DNA of 64,000 nucleotides from Pseudozyma flocculosa PF-1 (GCF_000417875.1 NW_006920887.1:480224-544223), one strand, 5' to 3'. Positions 22,690 to 35,147 are shown, numbered from the stretch's first letter. Numbers and translations are program-made. The notes: a model not told the origin generated them from the sequence alone.

Positions 22690-23307
22690 ATGATGCCCAT
22701 CGCATCGCTCCTCGACGTCCTACTGCTGTCCTTGGCCGTCCTCGGCCAGGTTCTCGCCGCGCCGGACGGCACCCAGCCTTTGCACTGGGACCTGCCCGCT
22801 CCCGGTCAGTTCGTCTCCCTCGAGTACGTCGACGGAAACGCCTTGTTTTGCAGTACACTCCCTGCCGATATCGTCGACAACCAGCCCCAGCACAACCTCT
22901 TCAACTTCATCTGTCAGGCCCATGGCGAATGCGTCGCAGTCCTGGATCGAGTCTGCCGAGGAAACTGCATCTTCCACGGCGTTCGCAGTCAAGTTGTCCA
23001 TGGCCGATCCGCCTACTGCCGCTCTGCCAAGATGTCTCCCGAGGCCTTTGGCACTACCAATACCGTCGGAGCCGGTCTGGCCACGCTGTTCAGAGAGGCG
23101 TCCAGAACGGGCTCGTTTGGCCTCAATTGTGAGTAGTGGCGCTGCCAGCTGTATCCGCACAAAGAGACACGGGCCAAAGACTCATGTCGCGCACATCGTC
23201 TTGTGGGAAACGTCGTAGTCGAGGTCACGTACATCGGCGACCGTGGCAAGGAGCTCAAAAGCTCCTACTACCAAGACTTTGGACAGTTCAGTACGGGTCC
23301 TCCGTGA
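22690..23307 (+). CDS. Small secreted cysteine-containing protein, member 2
   Basis: Exons 22690-23128 and 23219-23307 (phase-1 intron of 90 nt) encode 175 residues. A hydrophobic signal peptide (MMPIASLLDVLLLSLAVLG, then QVLAA) is followed by SLEYVDGNALFC and a cysteine-rich stretch with C-x3-C spacing, VCRGNCIFHGVRSQ and YCRSAKM. The same pattern is found in member 3 (24644): SLQYISGQAVLC, then ACGFGSCVFGGMRD and HCRFGKM, so the two are true paralogues. The last exon encodes a region rich in Lys, Ser and Tyr ending FGQFSTGPP. The first of two adjacent ATGs is taken as the start; the second at 22693 is equally possible. No known domain. Function is unknown; the cysteines are likely to form disulphides after secretion. 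Confidence 0.8.
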
Positions 23308-24643
23308 TGGTTGGATAGGTCTTGGCCGTTTCGGCACGGCGACACGCTGCTCCCTCGGGCGCACTTGTAGAACGTCAAAAAGTGTCGGCGGACAAGTTAC
23401 GCTTCCTCTCGACGGTCGTGCCTGGCCTCGATCAGTCTTCCCTTGCGCTGCGGAAATATACGCGCGCATGCGCCACGTTGGCTGGCTACCCCTCACACCT
23501 ATCATGTGCATGTATATGTGCCTGTATTGCTGTGGGATTGTCGCTCATGTCTGCTGCATCTCTGACATTTCTGCGACTGATTGCATGTGGTCAGACTCGA
23601 GCAACAGCAACGGAGAAGCAGACAGAAACACAAGCCAGCAAAAGTTAGAGCTGAAGGAGGAGGGGAGGTCTTGGCCATAGGCTGATGCACAGGGGCCGAG
23701 GGAGGCCAGGATCAAGCACGGTGTTCAGACGTGGGCACATTGGCAAGGCCGGGCAAAGCTCGATGCAACAGCGGCATCAGGGCGGCGCACGTCGCATCCA
23801 CCCGGCGTGCCCGCAGCCGTGACGGGCTCATCGTCTTGCAGGGTTCGGCGTGCTGCGCCGCGAGGCAGGGGGTGGGCGTGCGCGAGAGAAAGCGGTCGCG
23901 CCACGACGGCAAGCATCGACTTGGCACCAGCCCCTTTCCCTTTGCGAGCGTCCCGGCACGCCGGGCAACCCAGCCTTTGTTTTCGGGTCAATACACAGCC
24001 ACGGGTGCATAGCACAGCAGGCGCAGAGGGACAGACGACGAGCCGGCTCGACGAGGAGTCGAAACGAGCCAAGGAGTAGCTGGCTCGTCTTCTATGGCGG
24101 AAGCTGCACGAGCAGGAAGTGCGCGGCCCGTGGCTCACGCGGCGCGGCGCGGCGCAACAATGGACGCCGCACCGTCGAGTTGCCCGTACATTCGCCGGCG
24201 TGTGGGGGGAATAGGGGCAGCGTATGATCGATGTCGAGGGCGAGGCCTGACCTCGGACCAGTCATCCTTTCGGTCAGCAAGGCCGAGGTGGGGTCGCCGA
24301 TGGCACTCTGGAAGTGGGTTGTCCCGCCTATGCGTAGTGCGCCTTGGTCCCGTTATCCTCAGTAATCGACCCACCGTGACCGAGGGTCGAGCGCAAAGGA
24401 TAAGCGCGGGAGCAGAAACCCGAGCAGCTCCTCGATTCCGGTCCGGTTGCGGTCGATGGGGCACAGCCGTCTTGAGGAAGGGTACAAAAGGACGTCGGTC
24501 CTGGCCTGCTCGTCGTCCCACCTCGCACCCTCATCCTCGCTCCTGCCTCAGCCTCTCCCTCATCCTCACCCCTGACACGCACCCGTGACGCACCCTCCCG
24601 CTCTCCACTTGACATCATCGACCAAGCAGATCGGCGATACGAA
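23308..24643. other. Intergenic region between secreted-protein members 2 and 3
   Basis: 1.3 kb with no supported gene. A weak TATA-like word (TACAAAAG) begins at 24483, 161 nt before the ATG of member 3, followed by a C/T-rich leader. Confidence 0.45.
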
Positions 24644-25464
24644 ATGAAATTCACGACCTCGCTGCAGGCCGTCGTCGCGGGCGCTCTCGCCGTCGTCGCG
24701 CTCGGCTCGACACGCGTCGCTGCAACCAACGAACCGACCTCCTTGTTCTGGATAATGCAGGTGCCTGGTGAGGATGCTCGGACGCCCAGCAAAACAACCC
24801 CCGAGATCCTGTCCCTTCAGTACATTTCAGGCCAGGCTGTGCTTTGCTTCCCCAGGCCCTTTGCTCTGGTCGAGCGTCCGGACGACAGCACCCCCTATCC
24901 GGGCACCCCGCTCAACTTGGAGGTTGGCAGCGACGGAATAGTCTCTGTCGTCACTCAGAGCGCCTGCGGGTTCGGCAGCTGCGTCTTTGGCGGAATGAGG
25001 GACTATGGCATCCGCGGCTCTACCCAACACTGCAGGTTCGGAAAAATGCCAGTTAGCATCTATGCCCGCAGCGGCGGCCAGCAGGACATTGTCAACACGA
25101 TGGAAGCCTTCGTAGACATGCCAGAAGTCGCTCTCAGTGGTGAGCAGCTCCTTGCACCGCCCCTCCCTCGAACCCATGCTGTTCCTGGAGCCACGAGTCG
25201 GGTCGGGTCGAGTCGTGCCGTATCCGTCTTTGGCCGACGCGTCGCCCTCTGGCCCCTAGGCCTGGCTCAGTGCACCGCGCCTCACGCCCTCGACGCAGCT
25301 CAGCGCCCCTGACATGTTCCGTCTCCTTTTCTCCCTCCCTCCCTCCCGCCTCCCTCGCCCCGGGCTCCGCTCCAGTCCCCTGGCAATCCGCCGACAAGAA
25401 GACGAACGGGTACTATTTCATCAAGTTCGGCCTGCCGCGGACGCAGTTGCCCCACACCAGCTAA
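24644..25464 (+). CDS. Small secreted cysteine-containing protein, member 3
   Basis: Exons 24644-25139 and 25376-25464 encode 194 residues. The signal peptide MKFTTSLQAVVAGALAVVAL is followed by a domain homologous to member 2, with SLQYISGQAVLC, then SACGFGSCVFGGMRD, a GSTQ segment and HCRFGKM. The intron is in phase 1 after the codons for ALS and is 236 nt, the longest in the family. The final exon encodes PWQSADKKTNGYYFIKFG and ends LPHTS. It is in the same orientation as member 2, 1.3 kb downstream, suggesting tandem duplication followed by strong divergence. No enzyme motif or membrane helix is visible. Likely exported and disulphide-bonded; role unknown. Confidence 0.8.
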
Positions 25465-26083
25465 ACGGCAGGCCATCATCGCGTGCCTGTCGCGCGCTCG
25501 GTTCCGAGCGTGGCGGAGACCAGTCCGTCGGCGAGGCAGATGATTTCCACCCCCCGCCTCGCCTCGCCACCGAGGCCTCTCCGCTCCTCCTCTCCATCAT
25601 CTCTCCTCGGCCAGCGCCGCCGTCTTCCACATGTCGGTAGCTTCTTTCTCCCGCCCTCCTCCTCCTCTTCGCAGCCGCGCCTCGTCGCCCTCGCTCGCTG
25701 TCTTTGTTCTCGCCCGCATTTCTCTCGCGCTTGCTCGCTACCACGCGACGCTCGATCAGCCGGCCCTTACGGCCCAGGCTGGGAGCTCGCAGCGACTCCG
25801 TCCGAAGTCCGGCACCCCCCTCCTCTTTCCCTCTAATACTACTATGGCCGTTCCCCCTCCCTTTCCATGCTCCCCTCTCCCGCAGCGTCGGCGAGTTGGT
25901 GTTCGCTATTTCTTTGGCTCGATGCCTGCTTGCCCCAGAACGGAATGGGATGGCGAGTGCGGGCGAATCGAGGGATCTCGCCCGGTCAAACTGCTGTGCA
26001 TGATCGCTACAGACGCACACACAGACAAGAGCGAAGAGGGAGAGGAATCCATATTGCTAGCCAAAACGGCACTCGCGAACGGG
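25465..26083. other. Convergent intergenic region
   Basis: 620 bp between the end of secreted member 3 and the end of the zinc-finger regulator. It is C/T-rich and I see no gene. Confidence 0.5.
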
Positions 26084-29000
26084 CTACGGCGAGATCTCGA
26101 CCATTTGCGCGAGGATGACCGAAAGGGGCTCGCAGATGGGCCAGGAGGTGGAGGCGGCGCGCTGGGCGAGCTGGTCCGAGTACGACGAGAGGATGCGTTT
26201 GGGCGCGAGCGGGCTCGACAGGTCGCCGATGAAGCTGAGGCGCGGCCGGACGACCTTGGCCGCCGCCCGCGACGACGATTCGGCCGTGGCCGCGAGCGCG
26301 TCGAGCGAGCCCGTGCCGGTGCCAGTGCTTCCTGCATCGGCGCCGTGGCGCGCATCGGTGGCGGGTGCATGGACACCGAGACCAGGGCCGGGGCCGGACG
26401 GTGCGGCGTCGTAGGGCTGCAACGACAGCGAGATGGGCGCGTAGGCGGGTCCGTCGAGGTGGACGCTCAGTACCTCGCGCCCGATGGCGTCGTCGTGCAC
26501 CTCGGCGATGCTCGACGAGAGGCGGCTCCGGGACCCGCCCGGCGAGGTCGGCGGGTGCGACCCGGCGCCTCCGCGGCCTCCCTTGCGACCCACGCTGAAC
26601 GGGTTGGCGAGCTGCCCGATGGTGAGGTCTCCCTTGTCCTTCCACCACAGCGAGACCAGGTAGACGCTGATGGCGGCGTAGAAAAACAGCAGACCCTCGA
26701 ACGTCGAGCTCGTGGGGAACGTGCGGAAAAAGTAGACGATCCGTCCGGCTGCAAGAGCGATCGTTCGGGGAAAAGTTCAGGCACGTCAGCACGCGCACGC
26801 GCACGTCGGGGACCACGCGCGCCGGCGACTCACCGTGGACGGCCAGCGACCACGCCTCCCAGGGGCGGCGGTCGAAGCGCTCCTTGATCGGACCGAGCGT
26901 CTCGGCCTTTTCCCGCTGGCTGTGGCGGCCACCGAGGACCTGCAGGTCTTGCAGGTCGACCAACGTCCTGAGCAGGTCGAAGCGCACCGCCAGCTCGAGC
27001 TTCGGGTTGGCCGGCGTGCCGCCCGTCGGCGCCTGGCGCGGCTCGCCCAGGAGTGCCACGCTGGACCCCAGGTAGCGCTCCAGCACCTCGGCCTGCTGCT
27101 CTGCCAGGCCGATGCAGAGCGAGCGAAACGTCTCGGTGACCTCGCGGGCGTGCAGGGCCAGGCAGCCCTTGCCCACCGTCGACACGGCGTCGCTGAGCGA
27201 CCACAGGCTGTTGGCCAGCACCGTGCGCTGAAAGTCGCTCGCCTTGATCTCGTCGTTGAGCAGCCGCGTCGCCGTGCCTTCCTCGAGCGCAGTGTGGAAG
27301 TCGGCGACGGTGTAGTAGCCGGCTGCGCGCGTGTCGTGCCGCGAGGCGAGGCTCCACATGGTGGCGTTGGGCGCGTTCCAGCTGGCGTCGGGGCACGGCA
27401 GCTCGCTCTTGAGCTCGTCAAACGAAAAGAGCGACGGCAGGTTCCACGAGACCGACAGCTCGGCGTCGGCGACAAAGACGGCCCAGCCGGTGCGCTTGAG
27501 GCTCTCGAGGTGGATCCAGGCCTGCCAGCGCGCATGCAGCGACGCCGCGGGGTCGCCGCCGTTGTTGTCGTCGTCGGCCCCGCAAAGTGCCCCAGCGGCG
27601 GCGGGTCGGGCGGCCTGCTGGGACCAGCCTGCGAGCGAGGCTGACTGCGTCGGCTTGGATCTCGTCCCACCGCCGTGGTAGGCCGCTGCCGTCGTCGTCG
27701 ACGCATCCTGCTGCGCCGGGTCCGGCGCCGAGTGCGTCGAGGTCTTGTCGAGCAGCCGACGCCGCCTCGCCAGCGTGGCCAGCGGCGATCGGATGGCCTC
27801 GGCAAACTCGAGCAGGCGGCGGTCGCCCGTGCTGCGCATGAAAATGTCGGACAGGACCATGGCCTGGATGAAGCCGAGCGAGCGCTCCTGGAGGTTGGTG
27901 CGGTGCCATGCGACAAACTGGGCCTTGTTGGTGATCTCGGCGAGGACGTGGCCGAGGTTGGCGGCGCGGGGTATGCGCGACGACAGGCTGCCGAGGGCGA
28001 TGGCGTTGGCGAGCAGAAAGACGGGGCACTTGTCCGGCGAAAAGGTGGGCGCGTGGAGGAAGGGGTACTGGACGTGGAAGTGGACAAAGTAGAGCTGCAG
28101 GAGGGCGTTGTAGGTGGCGACGCTGACGCCTTGCAGCATGGCCAGGGCGCGCTCCTCGTCGTGCTTGGGCAGCTCGGCCAGCGCGACGACGCTGAGCAGC
28201 TTCTTTTTCGAATAGGCCGTAAAGGGCGCCACCTGCATCGTGTCCTCGGCCAGCAGGTCCTGACGCGTGGCCTCGCCGATGGGCTCGGTCGACGACGTCA
28301 GCGGCGACGCGGCCGGGTGCCGCCAGAAGCCGTCTGGCATGGCGCAGGGCCCCGCCAGGTCGCGGTGGATCGGCCTCGGCATGCACCGGCCCCGGTCCGG
28401 ACGGCGCGGCGCTTTCCCTGCCATGGCGTGGTCCACGGTGTCGCCGTCCTCGGAGCTGTGCTCGCCTTCGCGGTGCGTAGAGCTCTGGATGCCCGAGCGC
28501 GACAGCGAGTACGACGGCTCTCGTCGAGGCCGCTTCCTGCTCCGGCGCTCGCCGCCGTCGACGTTCGCACCGTGGCCGGACGGCAGCGCTGCCGTCGAGG
28601 GTCTTTCGGCCTGCATCGCCGGCGCGCTCGGCAGGGACGTCGGCTGCTGATGCGCAGTCGCAGAGGATGCACTCGGCCCGGAAGCCTGGCGCAAAGTCTC
28701 AAGATCCGGCGGATTTGCTGCACCAGCGGCGTCCGCCAAGGTCGGCATGGGCCAGGCCGCGCCGGCCGTCGCTAGCGGCTGAGGGAAGGCGGGTTGGGCG
28801 ATGGGTCCCAGGGTGGTTTCTATGGGCGCAAAGAGCCAGTCGAAGGTCTGATCGGCGGCGATCATCGACGAGTCGGAAAAGGCAAAGTCGAGCCAGTCCT
28901 GGGTGGGCAGGCTCGGGTCAGACCACGTCGATGGGCCGCTCGACGACGAGACGCGAGACGACGACGAAGCCGAGGCCGGGTAGAGGCTGCTGGCCGGGGT

Positions 29001-30311
29001 CGACGAGGCTGGGTAGGAATCGTGACGGTGGGGCGGAGCTGCTGTGCCGCCAGGCTGGTACTGCTGCCTGGGTCCAGGGTGGCGCTGCTCGAGGACCGTC
29101 CGCGGCGCTGCGCCGAGGGGCGAGCTGCCATGGAGCCGCGGCGCCGAAGGGTAGGCCGCCGATGGCTGCGCCGGCGACGGGTTGGTCGGGACGGCGTAGC
29201 CCCTGGCCTGGCTCGGGGCCATGGCCGTCGATCCAGGCTGCGGGTGCTTGGAGTCCGCCTCGAGGCTTGCGGGATTCTCGGAGTAGGGGCGAGGAGGCGT
29301 GTGCGAGCCAGCGGCGAGGAGCGAATCGACCGTGTAGGTGGACCTCTTGGGCGGCGCGGCGTGCAGAGATGATGAAGACGACAACGAAGACGACGACGCC
29401 AGGTCGCTACGGACGAGGTCGCTCTCCGGCCCGAGCGGATGGCAAGGTGTGGCGTCGGACGTCGGGTGCGTCAGTTTGGTGCTGGCATCGTCTTGGGCGG
29501 CGGCGCGGGTGGACGGGTGGTCGAGAGCTGGGCGCGGGGCGGACGGCGAGTCTGGCTGGGACGATGCTGTGGTGGTCGAGGCCGAGGGTTGGTCTGGGCT
29601 GGTGCGTGGGATGGCGGGTTGCGGAGCGTAGGAGCGCTTTTGGGGATAGTGGCATACGGTGCCGGGGCGTGCCTGGCAGTTGCGGCATACGGGCTGGCCG
29701 TCGCACTTGATCTTGGAACGGGAGCAGCTTGTGCAGGCCTTTCTGGTCTTTGTGATGGCGGCGCGGCTCCTTGCGCTGGTGGTGTTGTACGCTGCGGATG
29801 CGGGGTCGTGGTGGCTCTGTGTGCGCGATGCGGCCGAGGGCGATGTCGAGGATGGACCGGTTGTGGCGGTGGTGTTTGGGTTTGCGTGAAGGCTCTCGTG
29901 GCGCTTGAGGGCGTCGCTGCGGGAAAAGGTTGCGCTGCAGAGCCTGCAGATGAAGTTGGAGGAAGGGTCGTGGCAGGACTGGTGCCGCTTGAGGTGCTCG
30001 CGGCGGGTGAAGGTGCGGTGGCAGATGTCGCAGACGTGCGGGTGGACGGGGCCGGCGGCGGGGCGGCTGGGTTGGCCGGGTTGGCCGGGTTGGCCATGTT
30101 GGCGAGAGGGCGTGCGAGCCTGTCTGGGCGGGGCGGTGTTGGTCAGCTGGGCATGGCTGCGGTCGGGGTGGCTGGTGGGACGAGGGTAGGCGAAGGTGTC
30201 GGCCGAGGTGTTGTCGGTGTGGGATCGAGGCGGATGGAGTTGATGAAGATTGGGATGTTGGTGGAGGTGGCCATGTTGATGAGGGGCCATCGAGGGTGGA
30301 TAGCGTGACAT
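26084..30311 (-). CDS. Transcription factor with two C2H2 fingers, a Zn2Cys6 cluster and a fungal-specific regulatory domain
   Basis: A 1380-residue nuclear regulator, minus-strand exons 30311-26834 and 26748-26084. After a His/Pro-rich start it has two C2H2 fingers, CDICHRTFTRREHLKRHQSC (about 94-113, closing His next) and CRLCSATFSRSDALKRHESL (about 122-141, closing His next), then a binuclear zinc cluster CTSCSRSKIKCDGQPVCRNC (about 193-212, last Cys at 220). A long disordered Ser/Pro region leads to the fungal-specific transcription factor domain (about 730-1100), with LYFVHFHVQYPFLHAPTF, FIQAMVLSDIFMRSTGDRRL and HARWQAWIHLESLKRTGWAV. A hydrophobic segment GLLFFYAAISVYLVSLWW lies near residue 1180, as in other family members. 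Combining both zinc-finger types in one protein is known but uncommon in fungi. Its targets are unknown; it lies next to three secreted-protein genes. Confidence 0.9.
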
Positions 30312-31521
30312 GGTGGTGTGCTATGCGAGAGCGGGTCGAGGAGCACAGAGAGGTGTAGTGTCATTGCGGGGGGTTGGCACAAGGCTGAGGGTCAGAGGAT
30401 TGGCATGGGGGAGGGCGAGGGCGATACGAGAGGGACGTCGCGGAGGAGGAGGCAAAGGAGGATGAGGACGAGGGGAGGCAAAGGAGGACGAGGAGGACGA
30501 GGAGGAGGGGAGGGAAAGGAGGACGAGGAGGAGGGGAGGCAAAGGAGGACGAGAAGGACAGGAAACCCTGCACCGCCGCCCGCCCGCCCGCCTGGAAATA
30601 TGCAAAATGGAGCGGCTCGGCGGGGGGGGCGCCCAGACGGCATCGGCTGCAAAGTGGGGGGCGGCGAGGGCGGGAAATGCCGGCGGGCGCAAACGTGGCG
30701 CGGGCCAACGAGCGAGGGACAGCTGCCCTCTGGTCGGTACCGAGGCCGCCTTGGCTCAGCGTCAGGCAGGCAGGGTCCAATTTTGGCCTGCAATTTCCAC
30801 GGCCATTTTCCTTGCTTGGTCGAGGCGGGCGAGCGTCATGGCCAGCCAGCCAGCCAGCAGGCAGACTGTAGCTGTGGCTGTGGCAGACGCCGGCTGGCTC
30901 GTCGGCCCCCGGAGCCGGTTGGGCGCGCGGCGTTGCCTGGCCTGGCCAGGTGGCCTGGGTTTTTCGGACGCGCCCTCTGCCCCGCTCTGGCCGTGGCCGT
31001 GGCCCTCTGTTGCTCTTTGAGCCTGGCCCTGGCCCTGGCCCTGGTCTGACTGCCCGATGGCGCGCACATCGCAATTGGGCCCGGCCAGGCCTGGCTGCGC
31101 GGGCAGCGTGTTGGTGCGTGTGTCGCTCTGTCTCTCGCTCTCTCGTCTTCTGTCGCGCTTCATCCACCACCACCGTCACCATCACCATCACCGCCCGCCC
31201 GTCCGCCGCCTCCTTCTCTCTTCAATCCGGGCACCGCCCCTCTTTTCCACCACCGCCGCACCACACCTCGCTCTTCTGCCGCCCTCCTGCCCGCGCACTC
31301 GCCCGCACTCGCCTAGAAATCTCCTTCTGCTTCTCCTTCTGCCACCGCCCCCTCGACCCGTAGCCAAAAAAAAACACCCGCCGGCCCGCCCGACCGCCTG
31401 CCTGCCTGCCCGGCCTGGCCTCAGACACAGCCCTCGGCTTTCCATCTTGGCCCGCTCGCCTGCCTGCCTCACCCACCCCTTAGACGGCCACCCGCCTTCA
31501 CCCGCTCCCACTCCCCCCACA
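30312..31521. other. Divergent promoter region of the regulator and DNM1
   Basis: 1.2 kb with AGG-rich purine tracts on the left and CCT/CCAGG-rich tracts on the right. Open frames here are low-complexity and unsupported. Confidence 0.5.
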
Positions 31522-34500
31522 ATGGACGTCGATCTCATCCAGGTCGTCAACCGCCTACAGGAGACCTTCACTGCCATCGGTGGCGACTCGGTCGACCTGC
31601 CACAGTGCGTCGTCGTCGGCTCACAGTCGTCGGGAAAGTCGAGCGTACTCGAAACGTGAGTAGCAACAGGTACCCTCCGCCCGCCCGCCCTTCTTTCCTC
31701 TTATTATTGCCTGCTCGCCTCTCTTGTCCGCGCCCCGCCCCGCCTCGCCCGCTCACCCATCAACCCCTCCTCTCGCCACTCTGCGCCTCTCCCCCCGAGC
31801 AGCATCGTCGGCAAGGACTTTTTGCCTCGCGGCAGCGGCATCGTCACCCGGCGGCCCCTCGTCCTCCAGCTCGTACACACCCCCGCGCCCCACGAGTCCA
31901 ACGCCGCGTCGTCGTCGTCGTCGTCGCCGCCGCACAACGCCGACGCAAACGAGCCGCAGCCCGAGCTGCTGCGCAACGCCGCCGGCTCCAGGCAGGCCAC
32001 CTACGGCGAGTATGGCGAGTTCCTCCACCTCGACAAGCGCTTCACCGACTTCAACGAAATCAAGCGCGAGATTGAAAACGAGACGTTCCGCGTCGCAGGA
32101 CAGAACAAGGGCGTGTCCAAGCTGCCCATCCACCTCAAGATCTTCAGCCCAAACGTCCTCAACCTCACCCTCGTCGACCTGCCCGGCCTCACAAAGATCC
32201 CCGTCGGCGACCAGCCCTCGGACATTGAGCGCCAGATCCGCAGCCTCGTCACCGACTACATCTCCAAGCCAAACTGCATCATTCTCGCCATCAGCCCCGC
32301 CAACGTCGACCTCGCCAACTCGGACAGCCTCAAGCTCGCCCGCTCCGTCGACCCGCAGGGCCGCCGCACCATTGGCGTCCTCACCAAGCTCGACCTCATG
32401 GACCAGGGCACCCACGCCCTCGACATCCTCACCGGACGCGTCTACCCGCTCAAGCTCGGCTTCATCGGCGTCGTCAACCGCTCCCAGCAGGACATCAACG
32501 GCAACGTCTCGATGCTCGTCGCCCGCCGCGCCGAGGAGGAGTTCTTCCGCTCCCACCCGGCCTACCGCAACATTGCCCACCGCTGCGGCACAAAGTACCT
32601 CGCCAAGACCCTCAACCAGGTCCTCATGAACCACATCCGCGACAAGCTGCCCGACATGAAGGCCCGCCTCAACACGCTCATGGGCCAGACGCAGCAGGAG
32701 CTGGCGGCGTTTGGCGACACCACCTTCCTCGGCGACCAGCACCGCGGCACCCTCGTCCTCAAGCTCATGACCCAGTTTGCGCGCGACTTTGTCGCCTCCA
32801 TCGACGGCACCACGTTCGACCTCTCGACAAAGGAGCTCTGCGGCGGCGCCCGCATCTACTACATCTTCCAGGACGTCTTTGGCCACGCCCTCGGCAGCAT
32901 CAACCCGACGCAGAACCTCACCGTACAGGACATCCGCACCGCCATCCGCAACTCGACCGGCCCGCGCCCCAGCCTCTTTGTGCCCGAGGCCGCGTTTGAG
33001 CTGCTCATCAAGCCCCAGATCAAGCTGCTCGAGCCGCCCAGCCTGCGCTGCGTCGAGCTCGTCTACGAGGAGCTCATGAAGATCTGCCACAACTGCACCA
33101 GCGCCGTGAGTGGCGCCAGACGAGGGCCCTCGTCCTCCTCCGGGGTGCCCCAGCGCGCCTGCCCTATGCCCTGCTGACTGACGAGGATCCGTTCGAATTC
33201 CTTCTCCTTCCGACGTTTCCCCCGCAGGAGCTGCAACGGTTCCCGCGACTGCACGCGCAGCTGATCGAGGTCGTGTCGGAGCTGCTGCGCGAGAGGCTCG
33301 GCCCGACGTCCGAGTACGTCCAGAGCCTGATCCAGATCCAGGCGGCCTACATCAACACCAACCACCCGGCCTTTGTTGCCGACTCGGCCAACATTGCCCG
33401 CGACACGCGCGAGGACCAAGCGCGCAAGCAGATGGCGCTGACCGCGTCCTCGCGCCGCAAGCATTCCTTCGACTCGGCCTCGGCGGGCGGCACTGCGACC
33501 GACGACGATGACGAAGACGACGACGCCGCCAACAACAACAACAACAACCGGGGGTCCGCATCCCGGACGCTGACCGTCAATGGCGCGTCCAAGACGGGCA
33601 GCAAGTGGGAGAGAAAGGAGCGCTCGGCCTCGTCGGCGCACGAGTCGCGGCCGCACGCCAGCTCCAACCCCGAGTCGCGCGTGCACCACACCATCGGCCA
33701 CTCTGCAGGCCTGGCCATGGGGGGCAACGCGGGGGCCGGGAGCGGCGCGGGCGGCGGCGCCAAGGACTCGTTCCTCAACTACTTTTTCGGCGGCGCCTCG
33801 GGTCTGCCCGTGGGCGGCGCGGGCGCGGCGAGCGGCTACCATCCGGCGCCGCCGCGCAACGCGCTGACCGAGTTTTCGGCGCACGGCGCCAACGGCCGGG
33901 GCCAGAAGCCCAACGCCATGTCTGGGCGCACCGGCCTCGAGGGCAACAGCGCAGCCTACGACATGAAGAGCCTCGACAAGCACCTCGAAGCTGTGAGTTG
34001 GCAGCCAAAGGAGGCGGGCTGAACGAATGGCCGATTGCGTCTTCCCCCGCGCTGACCACGACCGTCGCTTTCCCTTCGTCTCTTGCTTGTGCCTCTCTGC
34101 TCTGCTCTGCTCTGCTCTGCTCTGCTCTGATCGCCCAACCAGACGCCGATCGCGTCCGAGGAGTACGCGCTGTCGGACCGCGAGGAGCTCGAGACGACGC
34201 TGATCCGCGCGCTGATCGCGTCCTACTTCAACATTGTGCGGCAGTCGATCCAGGACCTGGTGCCCAAGGCGGTGATGCACCTGCTCGTCAACTTTAGCCG
34301 CGAGACGGTGCAGAACCGGCTGGTGGCCAGCCTGTACAAGGACTCGCTGTTCGAGGAGCTGCTGTACGAGGACGAGGGGCTGACGAGCGAGCGGAAGCGC
34401 GTCAAGCAGCTGCTCGACGCCTACCGCGAGGCGTTCAACGGTGAGTGCCGCTGCGGGGGCGTCGTTCCCAGGAAGTGGTGTGATGCGACATCGTGGCTGG

Positions 34501-34596
34501 GCGGGAACTGACTCCGCGCATTGCTGCTTTCCCTCTTGTTTGCCCTTCGGATCGCCACCAGTCCTGTCCGAGGTCACGTTCAAGCCATCAGCATAG
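31522..34596 (+). CDS. DNM1: Dynamin-related GTPase Dnm1 (Drp1-like), organelle fission
   Basis: A mechanochemical GTPase that assembles around mitochondria and peroxisomes to divide them. Exons 31522-31655, 31803-33105, 33228-33992, 34143-34440 and 34562-34596 give 844 residues. GTPase motifs are G1 GSQSSGKSS (33-41), G2 in GIVTRRP, G3 DLPG (170-173), G4 TKLD (239-242) and G5 VVNRSQQDI. The middle domain shows [18 protein letters not shown] and [14 protein letters not shown]. The GTPase effector domain, from residue 735, has [20 protein letters not shown] and [19 protein letters not shown]1 rather than VPS1 is chosen because [32 protein letters not shown] and the effector domain match Dnm1/Drp1. 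A low-complexity insert of about 200 residues (Asp, Asn, Ser, Gly) replaces the variable domain. An extra Ser/Asn-rich insert follows QLVHTP. The last coding exon is only 35 nt ([11 protein letters not shown]). Confidence 0.93.
34094..34129. repeat. (CTGCT)n pentanucleotide repeat in DNM1 intron 3
   Basis: About six CTCTG units form the pyrimidine-rich part of the intron just before its acceptor at 34141-34142. It probably serves as the polypyrimidine tract and may vary in length between strains. Confidence 0.8.
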
Positions 34597-35147
34597 ATCC
34601 GGAAGAAGGGACGCACGCGCCCTCGGTCTCGTCGCTTTGCCCTGGAGAGGAGAGGGGCACCGAAGATCGCCCCCACCCACGAACGACGGCTCCCCCTCTG
34701 CCTTGTTGCACCATCTTTTGCCCCCTGTCTCGGTTCAGGCTCGCTCCACTCATCACTGCTCGGACGCTCTATGCCGAAACAACGACGGATGCCCATCGCC
34801 ACTCGCGGGGCCCCCCGACCTCGCTCCCTCCATATCGTCCTACCACCCACCCTCATCCACACCTCTCTCTCTCCCTCTCTCACACAGACACACGAGTCAC
34901 CCTCTCTCTCGCGCGGCGCCATCTCTCTCTTTCTCTGCCTGCCTGTCAGTCTGCCAGTCTGTCCGTCTGTATCGTATCCCCCTCCGGTCCTTCCTCACCA
35001 CAAAACCCAGGCTTCACTCCATCGCGATTCCAGCGGCCCCGCCAGCCATGGTGTGAGATGGGCAGCGGAGGCTGTTTCGTTGCTGTGGCACCTCGGAGGA
35101 TAGGAAAAGAGGGGGCGAGGAAGGACGACGACGACAGTGACGATGAC
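34597..35147. other. Convergent intergenic region between DNM1 and RVS161
   Basis: 550 bp rich in TCTC and CCCT tracts, holding two 3' untranslated regions. No gene is seen. Confidence 0.5.

Noticed and set aside
31522..34596. Assignment of the dynamin as Vps1
   Set aside because: The start resembles Vps1 slightly, but the G4-G5 region and effector domain match Dnm1/Drp1 much better.
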